This document shows, piece after piece, positions 23,701 to 33,951 of a stretch of 64,000 nucleotides of DNA (position 1 is its first letter; each line of letters begins with the position of its first letter). The DNA is from Otatea glauca (lineage: Eukaryota > Streptophyta > Magnoliopsida > Poales > Poaceae). The position numbers and the translations under genes are program-made. Below the pieces are notes generated by a model. That model had not been told where the DNA came from. It saw nothing but the letters and a program-made list of their open reading frames with translations, and made no database searches. Where the stretch lies: contig CM070723.1 of the NCBI GenBank assembly GCA_036346275.1, positions 51,414,743 through 51,478,742 of the forward strand, read 5' to 3'.

Positions 23701-24199
23701 AATAATAAAATGAATAATAAAGATAACTCGCTAGGATTACCGTTGTCGTTGAAAAGTGGATTAATAAGTCCGACGAAACCCGCTATTGGCTACGCCGCTG
23801 TCCGGCTCCATGCTGGCATACGTCGATCGACCGTCGTCGTCCCATTCCGCACATCGGTTTCTCCGTGATCGGCAGGCTCATACAAACCCATTTATTCATT
23901 AGTAGTAGTCGCATTCGTTCATGGCTTGCGGAGAGAAGGAAAGGGAGATGAAATATCGAGGATTAATTCGGCGCTCTTTATTCCAGTTGTGTTGAAAGCA
24001 ATGCGAATTTCAGCTGTCTTAGGGTATATACAGTAGTCTATCTCTCAATATTTTCTCTAAGGATTTCAACTCATCTAAAGACAGTACTAAAGAAAACATC
24101 TCCAATAGTTCAATTCTCTTTCCTCACCTTCTCTCTCCTTCACGTAGAATTTTACCGACATCGTATAGCTAAAAACAGTTGAAAGTGGCACTAGCATTG
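20762..24199. other. Intergenic DNA, no gene recognised
   Basis: Only short ORFs are present. Features seen are a (TA)n run at 22457-22479, short poly-A-containing tracts, and scattered low-complexity AT sequence. The ORFs at 20977-21192 and 21236-21502 show no recognisable domain. Small MITEs may be hidden here but none could be closed with both ends and a target duplication. Confidence 0.4.
22457..22479. repeat. (AT)n microsatellite
   Basis: About eleven AT units. Confidence 0.9.
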
Positions 24200-24207
24200 G
24201 GTGGGTT

Positions 24208-25258
24208 TAGGGATGAAAACGGATCGGATAATTTCCGACCGATCCAAATATTTTCGGATACGGATTCTGTCGGATAGGGTATTTATCGGATCGGATACGG
24301 ATACGGATTTTTTTTTATCGGATATGGATACAGATTCGGTAACTCACTATCCGTCGGATACGGATACGGATTCGGATAATCTGGATATTGATGGGTCGGA
24401 TATCCGGATATAATGTGGGCTGGGCCAAGACTACTCTTTTGGCCAAAAAGGTTTCTTAATTTCAAAATTGTTTTCTAGTTTAATTAATCCATAAAGCAAG
24501 TTTGAATTATTAAAATTAGCAAACCAACTTCAAAAATTACGAAATTTTTGTTTTGAGAAAGTCCATATACAATCTAACATTTAAAAAATTATTTTCAAGA
24601 TTTTATAAGATTTTAAATTTTCTCAAAAATTGAAACACTGTTATTCTTAATAGGAAAATATTTTAAAAAAGTAGCTAAAAATGCATAAAAACTCATAAAT
24701 ACATAATTTATTATTTTAAACATAATTTAACAAAGAATATAAATATTAGGTTATTACATGTAAGTGTTATATATTTTTTCTAGAGATATGGTATCTAAGT
24801 ATTATCAAACTTTTAGTGTGTTATGTGTTTGCTTCTATTTGTATCTCTAAGCAAGGATTACCTTCATTTTATATTTTGATCTACGTGTATGATGAACTAA
24901 TCATATGAGTGTGATAAACTAAGTCTTATATAATTTTGTTTGCGACATGATATCTAACTGTTGTCTAAGTGAATGAAAATAATTACATTTGTTCAATTTT
25001 CAATAATGTTTTGATCAAATCAACTAGTTATGTGTTTTAGTCGATTTTTATGTACAATCTAAGGGGTTATCATGTTCCAATAAATATTCAAAACCGTATT
25101 CGATTCGATTTGTATTCGATCCGTATCTGTATTCGACATTATCCATATTCGTATTCGTATCCAGACTATCCGTATCCGTATCCGCATCCGAGAAAAAAAT
25201 ATGAAAACAAAAATGGTAGAGCTATTATCCGTCCATATCCTATCTATTTTCACCACTA
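24208..25258. mobile_element. Non-autonomous Ds-like hAT element, 1051 bp
   Basis: The left end is TAGGGATGAAAACGGAT, essentially the Ac/Ds terminus TAGGGATGAAA. The right end, reverse-complemented, is TAGTGGTGAAAATAGAT. The 8-bp sequence GGTGGGTT lies on both sides (24200-24207 and 25259-25266), the exact target-duplication length of hAT elements. Next to each terminus are many CGGATA or CGGATACGGAT words, in direct orientation at the left and inverted at the right, as in the subterminal transposase-binding sites of this family. The AT-rich centre codes nothing, so it is non-autonomous. The 24201-24413 and 25050-25259 ORFs are produced by the CGGATA repeats. Confidence 0.93.
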
Positions 25259-25339
25259 GGTGGGTTCATGTCTCTGTATGGGAGGGAGCTGAGGTGTGGC
25301 GGTAGACAACTCACACGAAAGAGAAGCTCAAGGACACCC

Positions 25340-25602
25340 AAGGTTTACAAAACCGAATCGAGGTTAAAAATCGATTCCCAATCGGCACCAATTTTTGTCG
25401 AAAATCGTCAAAAACCGAAGGATTTCGAAATCAACTTTTTTGAAAAAAAAATTAAAAAATCGATCGATTTTCACCGATAATCGACCATTAAAACGAAATT
25501 TTTTGATGACCGGTTTTTGAGTTATTTTCACCGATAATCGAGCAGTTTACATCGCATAAATTTCTCTAACTTTTTTTTAAGTTGATCGATTTATCAACTG
25601 GT
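25340..25602 (+). repeat. AT-rich dispersed repeat, copy 1 (interrupted at 25603)
   Basis: The core from about 25408 (CCGAAGGATTTCGAAATCAA, then an A-run, then TCGATTTTCACCGATAATCGACC) aligns with 31057 onward on the same strand. It starts near AAGGTTTACAAAACCG, which resembles the reverse complement of the end of copy 2. It stops where the LTR-type sequence begins. Possibly a hAT-related miniature element; no target duplication found. Confidence 0.5.
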
Positions 25603-26186
25603 TGTAAGATCGAGGATGCCGACTACAGGGGGGTGAATAGGCGGCTTTAAAAATTCTTCTACGATTAATTAAAATCTCGCCTAAGTACCCTTATATCAAA
25701 ACCTAGATGATAATATATGCGGAAGCGATAAACTAAGGTTTTGACAAATTAAAGCCTAAATCAACTAGGCTCACTAAGTGCACTAACTAATTATGTCTCT
25801 AACAATAAATTACAATCCTAAAGACAAGGAAGCAATTTAATTCTAGGAATGTAAATTGCAACAATGTAAATAAAGAATTGCAAGCATATACAAGGAGACA
25901 CAATACTTTTTACCGTGGTGTTCGGAGACTTGCCGGTCTCCCCTAATCTACGTTGAGGCAAGCCCAAACCACTTTGGACCGGCTCCATGAATTGAGCATC
26001 TGCCTCGATTCCACTAGTGGTAGCTCTTTCCCCCTCCGGGTAGGTGAGCTCCGACCTTCACAACGTTGTCGGGCCCTCTCACAATCTCCTTAAGAAGGTC
26101 ACCGCCCACGACGCCTTCACACGCTGTCTAGGTGTTGGCAAACACCAAGAGTAACAAGTCAAGCCCTCTAGCTTGAGCTCCACCAA

Positions 26187-28025
26187 GTACAACACATGTA
26201 CAATAGTGATCACCGAGTGCAACACATGCACAAGTCTCTGCTCAAGTGCAACACATGCACAAGAGGTTCTCAATCCTCTCCTAATTGCAACACATGCAAT
26301 TAGGGCTCAATCTTAGCTCAAAAACCAAATGGAAGAGAGCAACACATGCAACACCTCCCACAAGACTCTCAATAAGTCCAACCTGTACCATAAATGGCCC
26401 CCAAAGGCCTCCTTTTATAGCCTAACAAAGAAAACTAGCCGTTGGGGAGACATTGAATACACTAAAATTAGCCGTTGCTACAGTACCACCGGCACTGCCG
26501 CCCATCTAGGACCGGTACTATCGGCCTTTAGACTCAAAAACACCTTCTCGGGCAAATAACTACCACAAGTAGGGCCGGCACTACCGCCCATGCTGGGGCG
26601 GCACTATCACACTCTGCTGTAAAAAAAGTGTCATAACTTTTTACTCCGAACTCCGATTTAGGTGATTTTTGATTCTATGCGAAGATTATCACGAGGGCTA
26701 CAATCTCCACCAATTTTTAAGATTTAAGCAACCATATATATTTTTAAATATCACAAAAACAAAGAGTCTAATGTAGTCATTCAAATCTAAAATCTGATTT
26801 TTCGAAATCCCTCCCATAGACTTGATCAAGGGCATGACTACAAGCTAGTAAGAGTCAATAAGATCAAATATTGAGCCATGTGATGATCAACTCATGATCA
26901 AAATAATTTTGCAAAACACATTTACAAATTCTAATCACATGCTCCAATATCAAATGCACGAACACCAATATTTTGCAAACCACATTTGCAAATATAAATC
27001 TTGCAAACAAGAGTAATCAAGATCATATCTTTGAGCCATGTGATGATCAACACATGATCAAACTAATTTGCAAACACATTTGCAAAACCTTATTCACATG
27101 CTCCAAGATAAGATCCAATTAAACCATATTTTGCAAAAACTCATTTTGCAAACACAAAACATAAACCTATATTAGCCTTTGTGATGATCAACACATGATC
27201 AATACACAAGCTAAGACTCCGATGTATGAGCTCTCTATTTGCAACACATGCAAATATCTAGTTCCATATAAACAACCACATAAACCAACTTGCATAAGCT
27301 ATCTCCCTTTTGCAACACATGTAAATCCATAGCTCTATACAAAAACCAAATCAAGATTCAATAAGAAGCAAACATAAGCTCCATTATTTGCAACACATGC
27401 AAATACTTAGCTCATGCAAGAATCAACCAAGAGAGTGAGCTAGAGTGAACCGGATTGAGTTCATCAACACATGATGAAGCTCAAGCTAAAATACTTAACC
27501 CCTCTTAATAGTACGGCACCTAACTAGCAACCCGGTCTCCCATCCAAACACCAAGACCGGTAAAAGACTAGGAACACATCCTTAGCCCTAATTAGTTATA
27601 CCTTTGCCTCTAGCACATCCACTTGGAGCTTTTATGATTTCCATCATCTTCTCTCCAAGCCGGGTCCTTTCTTCTTGTTCATCAACACATGATGAACCTT
27701 CTCTAGCTTCACTTTACTTCGGGATTCATCCTTGAAGCTCATCAACACATGATGATTCCTTATTCTTTCCGATTCTTTATTTTCTTGGACTCAACCTACT
27801 TCACAACTCATGGAAGATTGTTAGTCCAAAAAACACGATTGCCTCAATCATCAATTGCACTCCATTAACACATAATGGATGCCACTTTGATCGATTGAGC
27901 ACAACCCTAATCAATTTAAATGATTTGAAGGTGTCTTGAGTACTTTGATGCAACTAATGCTTCATTATACTCAAGAACTTTCCGCTTGTCCTTAACCAAT
28001 GAAGAAACACCATCAACACATGATG
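26187..28025. repeat. Family of ~18 short hairpins with constant ACACA loop and variable stems
   Basis: Hairpins (whole span given) occur at 26187-26201, 26217-26231, 26246-26260, 26281-26303, 27044-27060, 27185-27201, 27236-27256, 27309-27325, 27385-27405, 27460-27478, 27677-27697, 27739-27755, 27861-27879 and 28011-28025, all with loop ACACA. Close variants have loop ACTCA (26884-26900, 27130-27152), CCACA (26972-26992), CACA (27067-27086) or one stem mismatch (26908-26928). Left arms include GTACA, GTGCA, CTAATTGCA, TGATCA, TATTTGCA, GTTCATCA and TCCATTA, each with its perfect complement on the other side. Stems are 5 to 9 bp. Confidence 0.9.
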
Positions 28026-28067
28026 AAGTGTTCTTTGATTGCCGAACTCAATTTAAATTTCATTTAA

Positions 28068-28500
28068 ATTGACATGAGTATATATTAACTACACAAGTTT
28101 CATATACTCATTTTGATGGTTACTAAGTAATGATCCAAATTATGTTGGACTGGTGTAAAGGGATCAATACTCTTAATACCATCAACAATAGAATAAACTC
28201 CATTAAATATGTGAATATAAATAATTGAACTTTGAATCAATATGCACATAATAAATCTTAGACAGTATTTGAGTTTATCCTATATTAACATGAGTATACT
28301 ACAACTACACAAGTTACATATACTCAAATGATTGTTTCAAAGTAATGATCCTTGATATAGAAAGATGAAATAGATCAATGCTATTGTAACATCAAGGTAA
28401 AGTATGAACTCCCCCTAAATGTGTGCATTCATGTATATATGGAATTGAAAAATTGATGCACATCTTGAGGTCTAAATAATGGTAGAGTTCATCCTTTAAC
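28068..28500. repeat. Imperfect 229-bp tandem duplication
   Basis: ACATGAGTATA..CTACACAAGTT.CATATACTCA...AAGTAATGATCC starts at about 28068 and again at about 28297. The copies differ by many substitutions and small indels, so the duplication is old. It lies in the right part of the LTR-type sequence. Confidence 0.75.
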
Positions 28501-28570
28501 TTGAATCCAAAATATGCATTAAGATATCATAAAATGAATACATGTGCATACCTTGAGTTTTCCATTTTTC

Positions 28571-29180
28571 AATGAGAAGTATAGTGCCCGTGCTAACGCT
28601 ACGACAGCAGTACACCCGCTTATCAATTAAATGATAAGATAAGTATGAATATAACACTTAATAATAAATAATCGCAGTGCCCGTATGCGAGTACAAAAAT
28701 GAAGATATAACACTCAATAATATTTTTCGCTAAACGTTTTCCGTATGCTCTTAAGACTTGTTCACGTATGTATGTACGCCGACGTCGTCGGTCGCCGTTG
28801 CCGCACGTAAAAGCCTCGCGGCCTCGCCGAACGGCTGAACGGCTGGAGGTATGGCACCTCCGTCCCAGCGTTTGGGCGTTCTTTAGTTAGGAATTCCCGG
28901 GACCTGCGCAAGGAACACGGGAAAGGAAGGTATGGATTTAGTTTGTGTTTTTTAGAGGATTCTGTTGCAAGAATAGAACTCCCGTTTGACGCATGGGAGA
29001 GGAACCAATACGTGAGAAGATTAACAAGAGAAGAGAAGATGGTGTGTATGATAAGGGATTAAAGGGTTGTATATGTACCACATATTTGGAAGGAGAGCCA
29101 ATCAAACAAGGAAATAAACAGGGTGGATCCGCATGCAAGGAAAACAGACTTGAATTTTTTACTATCCTGGCCTCGTGATC
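28571..29180. other. Mixed intergenic DNA
   Basis: AGTGCCCGT phrases at about 28586 and 28675 in an AT-rich setting hint at an old transposon end. The two overlapping small ORFs at 28938-29178 have no recognisable domain. Confidence 0.35.
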
Positions 29181-29687
29181 GTTTTTTCCCCCGAATATGA
29201 CCCTCCTGGAGACTTTTTTACGGATCTAGCCCCATAGAGCCTAATTTCAGCACACGGAGAACGCTGATTTTTTTTCATTTTTATCCACGGAACCAATGGT
29301 GCAGAGTGCTACTTAATTTTTTCAATTTTTCTCGCGGAACCGGTACGCGGCGACTGTTTAATTTTTATCTTTTTTTCCCTACGGATCCAGCGGGCCACGA
29401 GCGCAGTTTATTTTTCCATATTTTCCCAAAATTATTCGGTGAACGGGCACCGCTTGAATTTTTTTTTATTTTTTCTTTCACGTTTGAATTTTTCTGCGGT
29501 TGCCGAGCATTTTTTTGCCAAAATTATCAAGCAGACGGGCACCGCTTGATTGTTTTTTTATTTTTCTGGAATTTTTTACTGTATTGGCATCATCGTTATA
29601 ATTTTTTCTGAATCAACTCTCGCGACGATGAATTTGCGATTATAGCCTAAAACCGGAAAAATTCAGCGGAGCGTTTATCAGGCTCTC

Positions 29688-29936
29688 GCGATGATGCATT
29701 TGCGATTGTAGCCTCGAGACAGAAAAAAACAACGGAGAGGTGCTGGAATTTTTTTTTTCGCAGTTGAGAAGCATTGTAATTTTTTCCAGCGGCCGGGCAG
29801 AGCTTGGTTTTTATATTTTTTTGTGCCTGAAATTTCCCATCGTCCGCTGGATAATTTCAGACGTGGGAAAAAAATCCAACACCTCTTCGTTGAATTTTTT
29901 CGGCTCCAGGCTACAATTGCAAATTCATCGCAAATT
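29688..29936. repeat. Imperfect inverted repeat (foldback), ~60-bp arms
   Basis: The left arm, about 29688-29748 (GCGATGATGCATTTGCGATTG onward), matches the reverse complement of about 29876-29936 at roughly 80 percent by eye, ending in GAGAGGTGCTGGA opposite GAAGAGGTGTTGGA. A further direct half-copy of the left arm lies at about 29624-29670. The loop is about 125 bp. It is set in a very T-rich 750-bp tract. Possibly a MITE or a folded tandem duplication. Confidence 0.65.
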
Positions 29937-30199
29937 GAGAACAATCTCTAATGAAAAATGATTCAAACAAAGTTGAAATCTAAATATTATATATATTTGA
30001 GTTTCGGAAGTATAAGGATTCTAATAAAATTAGTTTCATTAGCACCAGCTCGCTGACGCGCCACAGATGGGCCCGACTGAGGGCACCATTAGCACCAGCT
30101 CGCTGACGCGCACCCGCCAGTGGACTTGGTCGCCGCCGGCGATGGCCAAAGATGCCTCGCCACTGAGTGAACCCTGCGAGTGATGCTTTGCCACATAGC

Positions 30200-30600
30200 T
30201 TCAGAATGGGCTCTCCTCCGATCGCCGCCGAGGGCCGCGCGGGCTCTCCTCCGCTCGCCCCGGCCGCCGCATCGATCTCCTCCTCCGCGCCGGCCGGCCG
30301 CTGCCGCCATTGTCGTGTGCAATCTCCTAGCCACGCTGCCCGTCTCCGCCGAGCGCGGCCTAGCGTCACCGTTCGCGGGCGTGCGCCGCCGATCGCCGGG
30401 CGGGCTCTCCTATGATCACCGCCAGGGCCACGCGGGCTCTCCTCCGATCGCTGCCGAGGGCCGCGCGGGCTCTCCGCCGCTCGTCCCGACAGCTGCATCG
30501 ATCTCCTCTTCCATGTGCCCTCGACGCCGCGTGGATCTCCTCCGCGCACCCCGGCCACCGCGTGCAATCTCCTGGTCGCGCTGCCCCGTCTCCCCATTTC
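30200..30600. repeat. GC-rich ~228-bp tandem duplication
   Basis: GGGCTCTCCTCCGATCGC followed by CGAGGGCCGCGCGGGCTCTCC occurs at about 30208 and again at about 30436, with the following ~160 bp also related. A shorter 22-bp word ATTAGCACCAGCTCGCTGACGCG is repeated just upstream at about 30038 and 30089. The long open frames on both strands (up to 205 codons) arise from this composition and show no known domain. It may be derived from a captured gene fragment. Confidence 0.65.
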
Positions 30601-30765
30601 CTTTTCCCAGCACGTATGTATCGGTCATTTCCTTTTCCAGAAAGTTTGTTTCTTTTTGTTGATTGTTTCCTTTTCCTTGATTTCCTTTTCCTAGCACGTA
30701 TGTATCGGTTATTTCCTTTTCAAAACATTTGTTTCCTTTTCCTTGATTGTTTCCTTTTCAATAAA
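30599..30765. repeat. Pyrimidine-rich 83-bp tandem duplication
   Basis: TTCCTTTTCC.AGCACGTATGTATCGG.TATTTCCTTTTC is present at about 30599 and about 30682, with TTTCCTTTTC words in between. Confidence 0.8.
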
Positions 30766-31023
30766 GATACTGGATGGAGGTGCGGGGAGGAGGTCTGTTG
30801 TGGGCCATAGGGATGATTAGACACACTAAACAATGGTCATCGGATGTGGATGAGTAAAGCTGAGGAAAGATCTGAGAGGTTAATTTTTGATATTTGAAAC
30901 AAAAAGGACACCGATCCAAACAACCACTTTTGAACATGACCCAAAACAAACAGCTCCCCCTCACTGGCTGATACCACGCGGCGGGTTCACAATATAGATT
31001 TCGAAACAACTGCTCAAAATTCA

Positions 31024-31393
31024 AAATCCAAAAATCAAAAATATTGAGTCAATTCGCTTAAAAATCGAAGGGTTTCGAAATCAAACTTTTTAAAGGAAAA
31101 ATTTTAAAAAGTCGATTTTCACCTATAATAGCTCGATATGGCTCGATAATCGACCAACCAAGTGAACTTTTTCAACGATCAATTTTTTGAGTGTTTTTCA
31201 CACGATATTAATCGAAAATCAAGCGATATTAAGTGATTATTGCGATATTTATGTCGCATAAATTATTTTTGAATTTTTTGTTTTTTTAAAAAAATTAACC
31301 GGTTTATCGACTGGTAGTAGATACCGAACCGACTCGATATAGTCGATAATCGCGATATTCAAACAATTATCGACGATATTGCTAACCCTACCA
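31024..31393 (+). repeat. AT-rich dispersed repeat, copy 2
   Basis: It aligns with 25408-25600 on the same strand and extends further, to GATATTGCTAACCCTA at 31378-31393. The reverse complement of the end, TAGGGTTAGCAATATCG, is a hAT-like terminus. The left end is not clear. Confidence 0.5.
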
Positions 31394-31870
31394 CGCGGGC
31401 CCACACACCCACACACATCTCCAGCTCTAGGTGCAGCGACTGGAAGCGGGGATGCTTTGTTTTTTTGTTTTTGTGGGGCGAATCCCATGTACATTCGGGT
31501 GTGTAGCATGAGTAAATAAGGTGCACAACATTTATAATTAGTGCGTAACAAATTTGTAAAATAATAGTGAAAACGTCGAGATAAGAAACTAAAAAAACTT
31601 CTCCCCAAAGTTGGCTAAAAACATAGGTATATAATTTAGCTGCATTCGAAAACTAGCGCATGAACCCTAAATGAATGAATTTACATCACTACAACATTGC
31701 AACATTGGGTACGGCTAATTTAGGGTCGATCTCACCAACAGTTCCATGCGCGCTTCATGTGAGCGCTCCATGTGGAGCTCCACTAGGCATTATCACATTG
31801 AGCAATGCTATCTCATCAGCTTGCAGTTAGACATGAGCAATTCCTTGCATGTCGTATTTGAGAAGTTCAC
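31394..31870. other. Intergenic DNA, nothing recognised
   Basis: Mixed composition, only chance ORFs. Confidence 0.4.
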
Positions 31871-31874
31871 ACAA

Positions 31875-32470
31875 CTTCAACTCAAAAATTTTAATTTTAA
31901 GAATTTTAATTAAAATTTTTTAGATCAACTATTTTCAACTAAAAAACAAATTTGAAAGTTTCAACTTGAAAATTTTCAAATTAGGAAGTTCGAAATCGGA
32001 AAGTTTCAAATTAAAAATTTTCAAACAACAAAGATTCAACTCGAAAAATTTCAAATTGAAATGTTTCAAATTAGGAAGTTCCAAATCAGAAAGTCTCAAC
32101 TAGAAAATTTTCAGACTAGAAAGTTTCAACTCGAAAAATTTCAAATTAAAAGGTTTCAACTCCGAGAACATCAATTCAAAAACTTTTGGTTTGAAAAGTT
32201 TCGATTCAATAAATTTTTGGTTCGAAAAATTTCAACTTAAAATTCAAGTCAAAATTTTCGACTCCAAAAATTTCAAATAGGAAAGTTTCAACTCAAAAAA
32301 TTTTAAATGGAAATTTTCAAATTAGAAAATTTCAACTCAGAAAGTTTCAACTCGAAAAAAATTCAAATCGAAAAGTTTCAACTTTGAAAGCTTTTAATTC
32401 AAAAACTTTTGACTTGACAAGCTTCTATTCAACAAACTTTCGGTTCAAAAATTTCGCTTAAAAAACTTCG
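31875..32470. repeat. AT-rich array of GAAA-TTTC words
   Basis: Nearly 600 bp made of 10-14-bp variants of GAAAATTTTCAACTC and GAAAGTTTCAAAT. Many words are self-complementary (for example TTGAAAATTTTCAA near 31975). There is no fixed period, so this is an old diverged minisatellite or a patch formed by repeated slippage. It is followed by a ~57-bp imperfect duplication at 32557-32665. Confidence 0.75.
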
Positions 32471-32760
32471 AAAGTGGTTAAAAAATACTTATTTTTAAAA
32501 AACTTGATGAGAAAATTTGAAATACAAAAACTATTTGAGTTTGAGGGGAAGGGAATGTAGGAGGAAAAAGGAATGAAGGAGATGATGCCACTTGTAACAA
32601 GGAGAGGTTTTTGTAGGAGAAAAAAGTGAGGGAAGAAAGGAGATGATACCATTTGTCACAAGGAGTCCTCACCAAATCTTTGGTGAGAGTAATTCCCTCC
32701 AACATTTTGAAACAATAGTTAAAACATTTTACAACTTCTCCCAAAACAATTCAAGGCATT

Positions 32761-33951
32761 TGTCGACGATCGGGACCGCCGACCGCAAAGAAAGAGGGGG
32801 AAGGATCGTACGGAGGGCGAGGCCCAGAGCTTCGTTCGTCCGGGTGGCACCCTCGGCGGGCGCACTAAGCAGGGGAACCTGCGCAACCAAACAGGGGACA
32901 CAAGGTTTATACTGGTTCGGGCCGAACCCCCTACTCCAGTTCGTGTGGTGGTGTTGTATTGCCTTTAGTGTAGATGGTTACACAGTGTTTACAAGAGCGA
33001 GCTCAGAGCCTTAGCGCAAGAATGCTCGTTGCTTAACTAGAAGAAATCCCCCCTTCCCCGGGGTTCCTGCCCCCCTTTATACGGTAGGAAGGGGCAGGTT
33101 ACCTCGAGAGCTGGGGAAGGGCGAGGTGACCTATACTAAGAGCTTCGGTCCTTCGTCCTGTCGACGGGTCGCCGCTCGTCCTGCCTACGTTGGGCCGGTA
33201 GTCTCGTCGGTCAGGGCGGTTAGGTATTTCACCGGGAAACGGCGTACCTGCCTTCTGTGATCCTGACGAGTGTTGACGTTGCTGTCCATGACGTTGGTGC
33301 TGCCTCGGGAGGGAGCGTGTCTTCGTGACCGGTTGATGGGACTGGAAGCATGACTTCAGCAGCCATTAAGCCATCTTGGGAAGTGGCCACCTGCTCTCGT
33401 ATAGTCACTTCGATTGACCCCATCCGTGGGGCACGTGGCTGTTGGCTGGCGGAGGTTTTGACACGCGGCCCTTGGCGGGGGTTGCCTTGACTTGATCGGA
33501 GTCAGGGGATCCCGACCCGCTGCGGAGGTCGGGAGCTCAGCTTGGTCGGAGTCGGGGGACCCCGTCCCGCTGCGGAGGTCGGGAGCTCAGCTTGGTCGGA
33601 GTCGGGGGACCCTGTCCCACTGCGGAGGTCGGGAGCTCGACCCGCCAGGTCGGGGAAGGGCTCGGAGAGGTCCGCCAGGTCGGGGAAGGGCTCGGAGAGG
33701 TCCTCCAGGTCGGGGAAGGGCTCGGAGAGGTCCGCCAGGTCGGGGAAGGGCTCGGAGAGGTCCGCCAGGTCGGGGAAGAGTGTCCCCGGTGGCCTCTTGG
33801 GACCTTTGGTCGGATCCCGACTGGTAACAGTCCGCTCGGTGCCCCGGGCCGGTAGATCGGAGACGTCTCTGCCTGGGGTTAGGAGCGATCCTCCGCACGG
33901 GGAGCGGATACATGTCAGGGGGACGCGCGCCAGGCTGTCCGATCCCCGACA
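32761..33951 (-). repeat. Element A 3' LTR (1191 bp)
   Basis: It starts TGTCGACGATCGGGACC on the plus strand and ends GATCCCCGACA. By eye it differs from the other LTR by a few percent, nearly all C/T or G/A changes, plus copy-number changes in two internal repeats: a 50-bp unit (33491-33640, three copies) and a 30-bp unit (33643-33780, about 4.6 copies). The minus-strand TATA box is at 33076-33081. Just inside, the minus strand reads GAGCCTCGGGGGCTGGT, a likely polypurine tract (33952-33968). Confidence 0.88.
33067..33099 (-). promoter_or_regulatory. LTR A promoter module with TATA box
   Basis: On the minus strand, CCTGCCCC and GGGGCAGG arms flank GTATAAA (TATA box 33076-33081). The same module is at about 53571-53603 in the other LTR of A and, on the plus strand, at 40192-40224 in element B. 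Confidence 0.7.

Larger units (their letters stand above)
25603..28570 (-). mobile_element. LTR-type sequence resembling Ty1/copia SIRE/Maximus, minus orientation; right limit uncertain
   Basis: Read on the minus strand, the sequence ends in ATTCACCCCCCTGTAGTCGGCAT and CGATCTTACA at 25603, the familiar 3' end of SIRE/Maximus-type LTRs just before a tRNA-Met primer site. The next 500 bp (GCGGAAGCGATAAA, then TTTTTACCGTGGTGTTCGGAGACTTGCCGGTCTCCCC) also fit that class as I remember it. A GGGGGAG-type run occurs at about 28410 on the minus strand, as in the 3' region of such elements. No coding part is present, so it is a solo LTR, a truncated element, or a non-coding derivative. The right border and target duplication could not be found. 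Contains the ACACA-loop hairpins and a 229-bp tandem duplication described separately. Confidence 0.5.

Noticed and set aside
29980..30810. Overlapping 130-205-codon ORFs on both strands
   Set aside because: Composition and tandem duplication explain them; no domain or splice structure is seen.
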